Assembly (NCBI GenBank): GCA_027422505.1
Contig: JAPQWV010000051.1
Coordinates: 3,005,501-3,069,500, forward strand
DNA length: 64,000 nucleotides
Source: Craterostigma plantagineum
Taxonomy: Eukaryota > Streptophyta > Magnoliopsida > Lamiales > Linderniaceae
Direction of reading: 5' to 3'
Below the pieces are notes generated by a model that saw only the letters and a list, made by a program, of their open reading frames with translations, searched no databases and was not told where the DNA came from. Both the position numbers and the translations under genes were made by a program. Of the stretch, positions 10,922 to 19,989 are shown one piece after another. Numbering within the stretch: position 1 is the stretch's first letter; each line of letters opens with the position of its first letter.

Positions 10922-11851
10922 TCAAAATGAACAATAATCGCAGAGGTTCATCGCTTTCTCCTTGGCTACTGGTATGAGGGACTTTTTAGCCAAGACATTC
11001 AACCCCTTCTCTCCTACGTGCGCCAGCCGTCTGTGCCACAAATTTGGAGAAGCATCATCTTCAACAGCGTTCAGTTGGTTAGCACATATCGTTGCGTGCA
11101 TCTTGTACAGCGAGCAGCATAGCTTTCCTCTCGCTACCACCAACGATCCCTTGGTGAGTTTCCAGTTGCTATTCGCCATCTCATTATAGTATCCTTCGTT
11201 GTCCAGCACCTTCACAGAAATCAGGTTGAGACGCATATCTGGAATATGTCGCACATCTTTCAGCCGTAATGTGCACCCTACGCTCGTCTGGATACAGATA
11301 TCACTGATCTCCACTATTGTAGAAACACTTTGGTTACCCATCTTGGTAGTGCCAAAGTTTCCCGCCTTGTATGTAGAGAAGTATTCACGCCTTGGAACAC
11401 AATGGTAGGAGACACCAGAGTCCACTATCCATTCGGTGCTTGCATCCGCAACATGACAGCAGTCTGCTTCATTCACCAGAGTAACCTCTCCACTATCGTT
11501 GGAGGCGATTGCAGACGTGTTCTTGTCATCGTCTTGTTTCTGTTTTCCGTTGAGAAGTCTACAGTTTCTTTGTAAGTGGCCAGTTTTTCCACAATGGTAG
11601 CACTTCCTCATCTCCCTGGACTTGGATCTATCTTTCGACTTGTCGTATCCTTTTGGTCCTCTACTCTTGCTCCGACCCCTATTCTCCGTGACAAGGGCCT
11701 GATTTCCCGTACTGGTACTGGCAGCATCCTTCCTTCGTAGCTCTTCATTGTAGAGTCTGTTTTTCACCATCTCCATCGTGACTTTACCACTTGGTGCGGA
11801 GTTAGTGACCGATACCACCAACGTATCCCAGCTATCAGGTAGAGATCCCAA
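10922..11851 (-). CDS. Copia-2 gag C-terminus and protease
   Basis: A 309-codon frame. It has a basic K/S/R-rich region, then a zinc knuckle CYHCGKTGHLQRNC at residues 84-97, then the protease site DSGVSYH near residue 144 (the usual Ala after DSG is Val here), then LWHRRLAHVGEKG and CDYC of the GAG-pre-integrase zinc site. It stops just before the integrase core, which resumes in another frame at 10878. Confidence 0.8.
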   Translation of the reverse strand: MGSLPDSWDTLVVSVTNSAPSGKVTMEMVKNRLYNEELRRKDAASTSTGNQALVTENRGRSKSRGPKGYDKSKDRSKSREMRKCYHCGKTGHLQRNCRLLNGKQKQDDDKNTSAIASNDSGEVTLVNEADCCHVADASTEWIVDSGVSYHCVPRREYFSTYKAGNFGTTKMGNQSVSTIVEISDICIQTSVGCTLRLKDVRHIPDMRLNLISVKVLDNEGYYNEMANSNWKLTKGSLVVARGKLCCSLYKMHATICANQLNAVEDDASPNLWHRRLAHVGEKGLNVLAKKSLIPVAKEKAMNLCDYCSF

Positions 11852-11902
11852 TAGTAGACATGCTCGTAGCTCATCATCAAGGACTAGACCGGCACTTGTG
11901 AG

Positions 11903-12297
11903 TTAAGTTACCAGCCCTTCAAAGTCGTTCAGATGTTCAGCAACTGATCGTCCCTCGTTCAGCTTCACATTCATGAGTTTCCGTATCATGAATACCTTGC
12001 TCAGCGCATTTGTCACCTCGTACATTCCCTCCAATTTCGTGCAGAGTTTGTAGGGGTCTGTCTCATTTCGGACGTGATTGTAGAGGCTTATATCCACCAT
12101 TGGCGGATCACAGCTAGCGTCTTTCTTTGCAATTTCTTCCATAGGTCGGCATTCCCGCCTTCGGGCATCTTGCCTCCATTTTCGATTGAATCATGGAGGT
12201 CTTTGCAATAAAAGTAATCCTCCATCCTTGATTTCCATATGGAGTAATTTGTTACTGTCAACTTGATCATTCCTCCGTCGTTCTCCATGGTCGTCAA
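11903..12297 (-). pseudogene. Copia-2 gag N-terminal part, frameshifted
   Basis: Two overlapping frames, 12088-12297 (LTVTNYSIWKSRMEDYFYC) and 11903-12142 (YKLCTKLEGMYEV, KLMNVKLNEGRSVAEHLNDF), together give the UBN2-type capsid domain of Tork/Tnt1-like elements. The frame changes between 12142 and 12088. Confidence 0.78.
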
Positions 12298-12383
12298 AAT
12301 CTACCAGCAACCTACTAGTATCTTTTCTGATGTGGAAGATCAGTCAAAGCTGCAACCACAGAGCATACTCATAATACTATCAG

Positions 12384-12395
12384 GCTCTGATACCA
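12384..12395 (-). other. Copia-2 primer-binding site (tRNA-iMet)
   Basis: The minus strand TGGTATCAGAGC lies two bases inside the 5' LTR. Confidence 0.9.
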
Positions 12396-12397
12396 CT

Positions 12398-12994
12398 TGT
12401 TGGGAATGGTGGTGGGCCCCGCGGTGGTCAGTGGGCCCCGCAGGAACATGTCTCAGTTTGGCACGGTACGACGATCGGGAAAAGTGGGACCCACGGGGTA
12501 AATTTGGTGGGACCCGCACAATAACTATCACGGTAAAAATAAAATTACCGTAAAGTAAGAAAGAACACCGGAATTTTAACGTGGAAAACCCTCTGTTAAC
12601 GAAGAGGGAAAAACTACGGCCGAGTCGGCAAAATCTTCACTATAGTAAAAATTACAACCCTCGAATTTTTACTATCTCACTTTTACCACTCGTGTTTACC
12701 CCACACCTCTCTGTGGATGTGGAACCCTATCAGTTTCTACCTGAACTGATAACTCACAATTCACTCGAACTACTTCTCTCTATATAGTAAAACTCGAATG
12801 AGCTTGTGATGATAATAACTGAAGATTCCTCAGCCTATTTATAGATGTATTCAGCTCTTCCGAACCGCTCGAAACGGGTGCCAGGAATCCGCCGCGTCGC
12901 CCTTCAATATAGACCTTTCATTAATTTAATAAAATATTAAAATAATTTTTTTTCTTTCAAAGCTGGTGGGCGGTAGGTGGACTGGAAGTCAACA
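12398..12994 (-). repeat. Copia-2 5' LTR
   Basis: 597 bp partner of 7679-8284, followed by the duplicated target GCTAG. Confidence 0.9.
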
Positions 12995-13309
12995 GCTAGT
13001 TCATACTTCAAATATGAAAAAGTCATAGTAAGAATTTACCTCTTTGTAAGATTGAGCTAAGAGAACCTCTGTTCGAAGCTTTCCTTTTTCTTAGTTTATG
13101 AGAGTTTTTCTTGCTTCCATTTCTTATATGAGTTTATACTAATTTCCTTGATTTATTTGATCAATATTAGGCATAGACTTAGGGGTATGGGATATGATGT
13201 GACAACTTGTTGACTAAGCTTTGCCCCATGTATTAAGTAAGCCTTACGTGTCTTTAGTTATTCAACTATCTAATTTGTTATTGGTCAAATTTGATTGTAC
13301 GTACATACA

Positions 13310-13765
13310 GGATTTTGCACATTACAACCATCAATCGTCCGATCCTTAAGTGAGCATGTCCTATCGCCCGATTTCAGCTACTAATGATTAACAAATTCAC
13401 ACTATAATCGCCCGATTCAACCCCTTTTTATTTGCTTGGCGAAAGTCCATGCATACTCTATAATCGACCCAAACTCTATTACTAAGGGTTCTTCAAGTTT
13501 CTATGCTATCAAACACCCGATTCTAAATACACATATACTATCGCCCGATTCCACTTTTCCTTGCTCGGCGATTTCAACACTTCTTAGCATGGAAATCGGC
13601 CAATCGATGGTACATCCAATCGCCCGATTCTTAGTGGTTAGATTTGAGTTTGGCGACTTAAATGATCACGTGTATCTTAATCGATTGATTTGAACTCATC
13701 TTGGTCCACCATTCCTAAATCGTCCGATCTATTTGCTCAACCTCGGCGATTTCTCATATGCATGC
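13310..13765. repeat. Dispersed TCGCCCGAT/CGGCGATT motif cluster
   Basis: At least six copies of (A)TCG[CT]CCGAT[TC] are scattered over about 450 bp, several within the near-palindrome AATCGCCCGATT, alternating with CTTGCTCGGCGATTTC-like segments. Spacing is irregular (about 35-120 bp). The same pair of motifs appears at 1240-1290. No coding signature is present. I read it as part of the interrupted Gypsy LTR. Confidence 0.5.
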
Positions 13766-14137
13766 CACGTGTACTTGCTACTTAAAATTCCTTAAGTCCT
13801 CACTTTTCCTAAGTCAACTCAAATCGACACTACTAGTCCGCACCACACAAAAACATTAGCTAATTTCTTCTTAGTGTCACATAAATCACAATTCGTCGCA
13901 CATACGAAATCATAAATCACGTCGCACACAATCACATAGACACATAAGTCATTTAAAGATACAAGAGCATGGAAACATAATATCACCCGTCGAGCTTAAA
14001 TTAATTATGTGCCCTAAGTAAGATAGTTCACCCAAAATCCTAGCTTCTTTATGTAATTATCCCAACTGTGTTTCTAATAAATTATTTCGCGACTAATTAT
14101 ATCGTAAATCGCGTAATTAAACTGTACGGGTATTACA

Positions 14138-14528
14138 CCCCTTCTCCGTATGACGTGTGTGTGTGGGCCTGGATGACGCAGAGGCACAGCCCGAATTTCT
14201 ACAGACAATTTCTACTTGGTATCAGAGCGGGCAGAGATCCGACTCAATTGAAAAGACATGGGCAGACACGCCCGATTTAAAAAGATATGGGCTCACACGT
14301 GAGGAGAGAGTGTTGAAATTGTCACGTGTGGTGTAGTGATGAGATGTCTCACATCGACAATAGCTAGAAAAAGTTAATGGGTTTATAAGCTTGATGGGCT
14401 ACTCCTCTTAATACCAATTTGTTTTAAGAAGGAACCCCATCAAGCTTTACCCCTTCTCCGTGTGAGGTGTGTGAGTGGGCCTCGATGACGCAGAGGTCCG
14501 ATCCGAATTTCTAGAGATAATTTCTACA
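14138..14528 (+). mobile_element. TRIM-like miniature LTR retrotransposon (left LTR truncated)
   Basis: A right LTR 14311-14528 (218 bp, TGTTGAAATTG ... TTTCTACA) shares its last 80 bp with 14138-14215. Immediately after the left copy comes TGGTATCAGAGC (14217-14228), a tRNA-iMet primer site, and just before the right LTR comes the purine tract GTGAGGAGAGAG. Only about 95 bp of internal DNA separates them and there is no coding capacity. These are the features of terminal-repeat retrotransposons in miniature. The left LTR begins abruptly at the end of the older Gypsy LTR, so its 5' part was displaced. Confidence 0.65.
14217..14228 (+). other. TRIM primer-binding site
   Basis: TGGTATCAGAGC on the plus strand, directly after the truncated left LTR. 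Confidence 0.7.
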
Positions 14529-14876
14529 CTTACTTTTTATTACGTTTTTGTAATACCTATCTTTAATTTAGTATTCCCTTATAATTTTAAGCCTGTATAG
14601 ATTCCTTTCCACATCACAGTATAGTTTTTTACATAATCGCTGTGGAATCGGTTTTGTTAGCCCCCAACGAACAATACACGTCGTTGATGGGAGAAAAGGT
14701 GACGACACAATGAACTTAGCTAACAACGCTTAACATGCTTGTAAGTTCCATACATAACAAACTCATTCACTTTCTGTCAAGCAAAACGACCAATTTAACG
14801 ACCTAAGAAGTCATAATTTGCCATTACAAAAGCTACTATCTATCGAAATTAAGAAGGCGCACGAGCATCAACTTCT
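14529..14876. other. 3' flank of the arogenate dehydrogenase gene
   Basis: AT-rich, no open frame of note. It should contain the 3' untranslated region and poly(A) site of the minus-strand gene ending at 14877. Confidence 0.4.
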
Positions 14877-17544
14877 TTAACCGATCATGTCCTCGTTCGT
14901 CTTTTGACTGCCGCTTTCCTCGGACTTACCAGACAACTTCTTTCTCAGGACCTCGTGAAGGTGTCCGAAGAGCTGATTCTTTAGGGCCTCGAAAGCAAGG
15001 TTGAGTCTCTCCATCTCCTCCATGGAGTTGTTGTTGTACATGAATAGTTCGTAGTACAGATCGAAGCTGTCGTTGGTCGTGTTCTCCACCAAGTTCAGCA
15101 GCGTCTTGTATCCGTTGGTGTTTAGCGGCGTATTCTCCAATCGAAGCTTCTGTAGTAGTATCCCCACCGTGTGGGTGATGAACTGTGATCCAGCCGCATA
15201 CTTGTCGTGCTCCAAGCACGTCATCTCCACCATCTCGCACCCTTCTTTCTCGAATATTTCCAAGAAATTCTCAACCCTGTAGAACACATATATCGATCAA
15301 ATTAATGCATGAATATGGGTCATGCTAGAAGTTCCTAATTTGATGCATTTTTAACTTACGTGGTCAATTTTGCGACAAAAAAAAAAAGCAAAAACAAAAG
15401 ATTACATGATATATATTTTATTTTCTTCGGGAGAAACCGTTGCCCATGCTATGGGCGACGGTTAATACAACAGAAACCGTCGCCCATGCTGCTAATCTTT
15501 TTTTTTTTAATATTTTTTTCCATTTAAAGAATGGGCGACGGATTCGACGCAGAAACCGTCACCCATGACAATCTTCGGCGACACCTGTACGTTCGTCGCC
15601 CATAATTGTGCGCATGGGCGACGGTGCTTTGGGCGACGCGTAGAAACCGTCGCCTATGATCCGTAACAACCGTCGCCCATGAGCATTTCTGCACTAGTGA
15701 ACCAACTATGTGCTTACGCCACAGACTTCGAGAATGAGGCTAATCCCGAAAGGGTCTCACTTCCCACTTAGCAGCAATGTTGTAAAACTCGTTAGGCGCT
15801 TGTCGGGCGCCGGAATACGGCCTAGCGTCTAGATGGCCTAGGTGGGGCCTAGACGGTTTCTATGCGGAAGTCAGACAGTGTATATTGTTTCTTTTATTTA
15901 TGCTATGTATCAAATATTTTAACACCTATCAAAGTAAAAATGCTTTAAATTAATTCGGGGCACTTTAAATAAATAATGACAATCAAGAAAATGCACCAAT
16001 CTCTACTGTTAAAATCGGACGAAGTTGTATTATTTTTTACATTATTATATATATTGCATATTTCAATTTGATATTTTATTCACATGCAACTGTATTTACT
16101 TGTTAAATAAAAATAAACATATATGCATTGCGGAGCCACAGTTGGGCCAATGGGATGCATGGACTAGCCCTACTGATATAGATAATTATTAATATACGTA
16201 AAGAAAAATTTCGATATATATATAAAAAAAATTAAAAAAGTTTGGACCCCACTTGTCTAGCTCGGCCACTGCATATATGTTTAGAGAATTTAGTTGAAGT
16301 CCCAAAAGAAAAATGGTATTAAATAAGACTATCCTTTAACTAAAATAAATAGTCACCCTTTATTTAAATATTTACTTCAGGGCAAGGCAAAGAATAGAAT
16401 ATATTGTTCGAACTTAAATGTAGTGTAGTATTAACTAGTAACTCGACGTGTCCCACCCGGTTACATGAGTAAAGAAATCTGAAATATTTTTCTATATATA
16501 TATACAAACACACGCTCACCTCTCAGCAACAATGCCTGGGACTGTCAGAGCAATTGCCTACTTTTGTCCTCTTTAGTAAAAGTTTTTTAATATATTAATG
16601 TTTCAAAAAGAAAACAAATTAGCCAATTAATCGTTCGATTAATGATGAATAGTCGGGTTAATATGTGGATTAGTTGATCGGCTGATTATAGGGCTTTTCG
16701 CTCGGTGCTCCCAAATTTTGCAACCATGCTCAGCAGCTACAGTCAAAAGCTCTACACTAGGTCATCGTTTCGGGTAAAAAGATGCATCATATGATTTATA
16801 GAATTATGAAAACTATCATGCGTTAGGAAGATATCTCTGATTAAAATTAGCAATATGAATAGTATCGACTTAGGGAGACCATGAATACACGATGATAGCA
16901 CATATTATGAGTATCAAGATTAATATTATTACTAGGGACATAAAAATATAATACCTATGGATCCTCGACTTCTCGTCCCCGATCCTCACTCTGTCGAACA
17001 CGAACTTGAGTTTGCTCCACCCGTGCTTTCCGGTGCGTGCAGAGAATGTCGAAGTGGGAGGGAAGTGTAAGGTTGGTACGGATCCAACAGGAAGAACGTC
17101 AAGGAATACGTTCTTGGGAAATTCCTTCACCGAGAGGACGTCAACAAAGAGAGTGTTCCTCCTCAGCCTCTGAAGAGGGATCGACCTCATCACTGCCTCG
17201 GCACTGGTGATCGACGTGGACAGTACAACGACGTCTGGGTGACGCTCGCAGAGGTCGCCGATGTCGGGGAAGAAGTGGGCCCCCATGGCCTTGGCCTCAC
17301 TCTCGTAGTTCGATCGCGAGTGGGCGAGCACTTTGTGTCCCTGTCCGATGAACGCTTTGGAGAGAAACTGCCCGAAGTTTCCGAAGCCGATGACTGCGAT
17401 TTCCAGCTTCTTCGTCGGTTGGGCCGTGTCGATAGCCGCCCCGATCCAGAGGGGTTTGGGCCAAGGCGAAGAGGGTGTGAATTTCTGCGTTCGTTCTCCT
17501 TTATGGTGGAAGAGGACATGGGAGAAGAAGGTAGTCGACGCCAT
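14877..17544 (-). CDS. Arogenate dehydrogenase (TyrA family), two exons, substrate motif disrupted
   Basis: The family makes tyrosine from arogenate with NADP+ in plastids. Exon 1 is 17544-16955 and exon 2 is 15276-14877. The donor (ATAG|GTATT) and acceptor (TACAG|GGTTG) are canonical, and the joined frame is 330 codons including the stop. About 45 N-terminal residues look like a transit peptide, followed by the Rossmann motif GFGNFG (residues 53-58). Matches to plant family members include LPLQRLRRNTLFVDVLSVKE, RVRIGDEKSR, YAAGSQFITHT and LNLVENT. In plants the segment CTHPMFGPESGKH is near-invariant. Here it is replaced by unrelated residues before GKHGW: a 29-nt addition (17066-17094) and an apparent 20-nt loss at 17031/17032 cancel in frame. 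It may therefore be inactive or a decaying paralogue. Confidence 0.85.
15425..15699. mobile_element. CACTA-element end inside the arogenate dehydrogenase intron
   Basis: The block ends at 15699 as GCATTTCTGCACTAGTG, the reverse complement of a CACTAGTGCAGAAATGC terminus. The preceding 270 bp has about seven units with GAAACCGTCGCCCATG or its complement CATGGGCGACGG in alternating orientation, the subterminal repeats. No left terminus is seen. The repeat and terminus differ from the CACTA end at 1226, so this is a separate family. Confidence 0.6.
15700..16954 (-). other. Remaining intron of the arogenate dehydrogenase gene
   Basis: No gene. It contains a GC-rich patch at about 15785-15870 (repeats of GGCGC, GGCCTAG and GCCTAGACGG) of the kind found in dispersed plant repeats, then AT-rich DNA. 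Confidence 0.5.
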
Positions 17545-17604
17545 TGTGCGGATTGTATTTTGAGGGGTTTAAGAGAGAGTCGGCTTTTACTGTTATCGTT
17601 AGCT

Positions 17605-17613
17605 TATTATATA
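17605..17613 (-). promoter_or_regulatory. Candidate TATA box of the arogenate dehydrogenase gene
   Basis: The minus strand reads TATATAATA about 60 bp upstream of the start codon at 17544, leaving room for a short 5' leader. Confidence 0.5.
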
Positions 17614-17644
17614 GAGACTGATTGGATTCAAGTTTAATTTCATT

Positions 17645-17920
17645 TTTATTTTTTCTTTATTTATTGTTGTGGCCGATATGTTTTTTTCTTAAAGAAATAT
17701 TTGTTCTACTATTTTATATCTTCCGTATATGCAAGAAACCTATGAACCTTAGATCGTGAGCCATCTCGTAAAGGTTGTATTTATGAATTGGATATACGGA
17801 TATATGGTGGGTGTGAGACTGGTTTTGATCGGCAGCATGATAGTTTATTAGGAGGATATGAATTACTATTTTCGGAGAGAAGGCCTTCGAGAGTTTTGAT
17901 ACCCATGCAAATGATTAAGT
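17645..17920. other. Spacer upstream of the arogenate dehydrogenase gene
   Basis: AT-rich; nothing recognised. Confidence 0.3.
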
Positions 17921-18178
17921 TAATCGCGAAATCAATGGTGTGTATATGTTTTAATTAATCATAGGCATAAAGGTATATCTGTTACTAAAGTAACGATAAC
18001 ACTACTCAGGGGGGATTGCTACTTTATGTTATCACATGATACATTTGATATAATCAGTACTGTGTTGTAATTTCACGATACATATAGAATGCTAGCCTAT
18101 ACTTGGTAGGTTTCCTTTTTTTCTTTTAAGTAGGTTTCTTTATTCCTATCATATCATATTATATATAGAGCTAATACA
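17921..18178 (+). repeat. Left arm of a large inverted repeat
   Basis: The last 50 bp (18129-18178) are the exact reverse complement of 18674-18723. The preceding 200 bp (17921-18128) are the near-exact reverse complement of 28636-28836. Without the retrotransposon at 18724-28630 the two right-hand pieces would be contiguous, giving arms of about 250 bp around a loop of about 495 bp. Confidence 0.8.
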
Positions 18179-18673
18179 TTACACATCTCCTCACGCCTAA
18201 CAAATTATCCCAAATAACTAAAAAATCCAACAACCATTTGAATTCTTAAATGCATTGACAGATATATAAAGATAGATAAACGTGTTGATGTACGTAAACC
18301 TTAATGAAATCCTTGCAATCGAGTATCAAACAATATAGGCAACTGTGCAAACCCTATGGCCCCACGCACGTGACCGAACAGAGATAAACAAGTAACCAAA
18401 AAGAAGAAAATGATGATGAAAAAGAGGAGGAAGAACCATTCATACCCTGCGAGAAATACTCGCACTAAATCTAAGTAACAAAGTAATGTCTAAGTGTACG
18501 CTTTTTGCATGATAATGAGCAAGAAGATACATGTTGCTTGAACATGTGTTAATGCAACCTTATCACAGCCTCTTAGAAACTTCCGAGCTGCATTCAAACG
18601 AACCGATCAGTCATGCACGTCGATATTGTAGCTGTCATACGATACGAATATTAATCGAAGATCAGTTGCATGA
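18179..18673. other. Loop of the inverted repeat, no gene
   Basis: About 495 bp without an open frame or recognised domain. Confidence 0.4.
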
Positions 18674-18723
18674 AGCTCTATATATAATATGATATGATAG
18701 GAATAAAGAAACCTACTTAAAAG
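18674..18723 (-). repeat. Right arm of the inverted repeat, inner part
   Basis: Exact complement of 18129-18178. It ends with AAAAG, which is repeated at 28631-28635 as the retrotransposon target duplication. Confidence 0.8.
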
Positions 18724-19091
18724 TGATACGGACTAGAATAGATGGGCCGAAAAACAAATAATAAAAGAGGCCCAGTAAGCCCATGAAGAGGAAGAGCCCA
18801 GAATGAAGTACAGAATCGGACCTGGGAGAAAGAACCTGCGAAGGTCCCCCGGATATAGGCATTATCCGGACAAAGGAGGGAAGGCTTTTGGGTACTTCAG
18901 GACGATGGGACATCAGAAAAGAGGAAAGGAAGTCACAGAGACACGTGTCGACCATGGATGGGGCAGTGTCACTGTGGGAAAAGCTGTAGCCACTTGCAGG
19001 CTGTCATTCAGTCAACATTCGTCACTGTTCATTGTACCATACCAGTCACGTCCCCTGAAATCCTGGGATATTACTTGGGCTGTTGGGAGCT

Positions 19092-19101
19092 GCTATAAAA
19101 G
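19092..19101 (+). promoter_or_regulatory. TATA box in the Tat-like LTR
   Basis: CTATAAAAGG, with the same sequence in the 3' LTR near 27963. Transcription would start about 30 bp downstream. Confidence 0.65.
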
Positions 19102-19345
19102 GAGGGACTTAGCCATTTCTCACAACAACGATTATCATTCCAACATCTTTCCACACACGAAAAACAACTTCTCTCTCACTGTAATAATTCCTTTCCAGTA
19201 GATCTTTCAAGATGTATGAGCGAAAGTGAGTTATGAGTGTGTAAATCCTCTAAGTATAGTGAAGCCCCGTTTTAGAGCGCCCGTGGACGTAGGATCTGCA
19301 AAGATCCGAACCACGTAATTCTGGTGTTATTTCGTTTATGTTCAA

Positions 19346-19575
19346 ACAGGTCCCCTACGTTCCTTCAAACAGGTCCCCCGCGCTCCAAACACGTTCAAAC
19401 AGGTCCCAGCACCTCTCAACATCCCAGACAGGTCCCCGACGTACCAAATATGCCACCGACAGGTCCTCATCACGTCCCAACAGGTTCCCCTACGTTCCAG
19501 ACAGGTCTCCAATACGGCCCTATGTCCCAAATAGGTCCCCAATACGTCCCCCATAAGTCCCAAACACGTCCCCTT
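19346..19575 (+). repeat. CAGGTCCC minisatellite in the LTR
   Basis: About ten irregular copies of (A/G)ACAGGTCCCC, each followed by TACG, GACG or AATACG, spaced 15-35 bp. The corresponding stretch of the 3' LTR (28222-28513) has 72 bp more through a tandem duplication. Confidence 0.8.
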
Positions 19576-19689
19576 CAATCTCTCTCTCAATAAGCACCTT
19601 ACGCACATAACCATATCGCTTCCCCGGCTATATAAATTCCCATTTCCCACACATATAAATCCTGTTGATTGGGTTTGCCCCATATCAAA

Positions 19690-19707
19690 TGGCGCCGTCT
19701 GTGGGAA
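19690..19707 (+). other. Tat-like element primer-binding site
   Basis: TGGCGCCGTCTGTGGGAA, two bases after the 5' LTR. Confidence 0.85.
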
Positions 19708-19989
19708 ATTCCGAGTTGAAGGCGTGAGTATTTTTTACTACCACCGTGCGAAGTTGTGCTGATGATTCACTGTTTTTTCTTTCTTCTGTTCTATTGGGAC
19801 AATACGAAACGCGCAAGACGTCAGCGGAGGAAGATTTGTCCATATCGAAGAACCTAGACCCACAATTTGCGAAGGAGGACCTCCAGAAACTGCCCAACGT
19901 GGTGAGGAACGTCCAGGACCTGAAACCCGGGCCAGAAAGGATGAAGACCCGAAGCTCCGCCCTGGCAAGAAGAGCCGAAGCTCCCCAGC

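Larger units (their letters stand above)
7679..12994 (-). mobile_element. Copia-2: complete but decayed Ty1/Copia retrotransposon (Tork/Tnt1-like)
   Basis: 5,316 bp on the minus strand. LTRs 7679-8284 and 12398-12994 start TGTTGGGAATGG and end GGAAGTCAACA. Both flanks are GCTAG (7674-7678 and 12995-12999), a perfect target duplication. The PBS and purine tract are in place. Internal coding covers gag, zinc knuckle, protease, integrase, RT and RNase H in order but is split into eight or more frames. About 20 substitutions plus several indels separate the LTRs, making it the oldest complete element here. Confidence 0.92.
1227..14137 (-). mobile_element. Remnant of a long Gypsy-type LTR, split by nested insertions
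   Basis: At 14137 the minus strand begins TGTAATACCCGTAC, matching the start (TGTAATACCCGAG) of the Tekay-type LTR at 57562 in this window. Leftward from there the DNA that is not inside younger insertions (1227-1368, 7229-7678 and 12995-14137) shares a dense motif set, TCGCCCGAT and TTGGCGA, seen at 1240-1290 and again at 13320-13760. I infer one LTR of roughly 1.7 kb that has been opened by a solo LTR and two Copia elements. Its far left end is not located. It could be a solo LTR or part of a larger element leaving the window. Confidence 0.4.
18724..19687 (+). repeat. Tat-like element 5' LTR
   Basis: 964 bp. Contains the promoter TATA at 19092-19101, a CCCGTGGACGTAGG ... CCGAACCACG block at 19281-19315 and a run of CAGGTCCC units from about 19346 to 19575. 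Confidence 0.92.

Noticed and set aside
13310..13765. CRISPR-like array of short repeats
   Set aside because: Spacing and sequence are irregular, the motif is only about 9-12 bp, and the DNA is from a plant nuclear genome.
14138..14528. Cassandra element (TRIM with 5S RNA promoter in the LTR)
   Set aside because: I could not see the 5S internal promoter blocks in the LTR, so only a generic TRIM call is made.
18803..19201. A 132-codon frame occurring twice (also near 27674-28072)
   Set aside because: It lies in the two LTRs across the TATA box and has no family signature. It is repeated only because the LTRs are identical.
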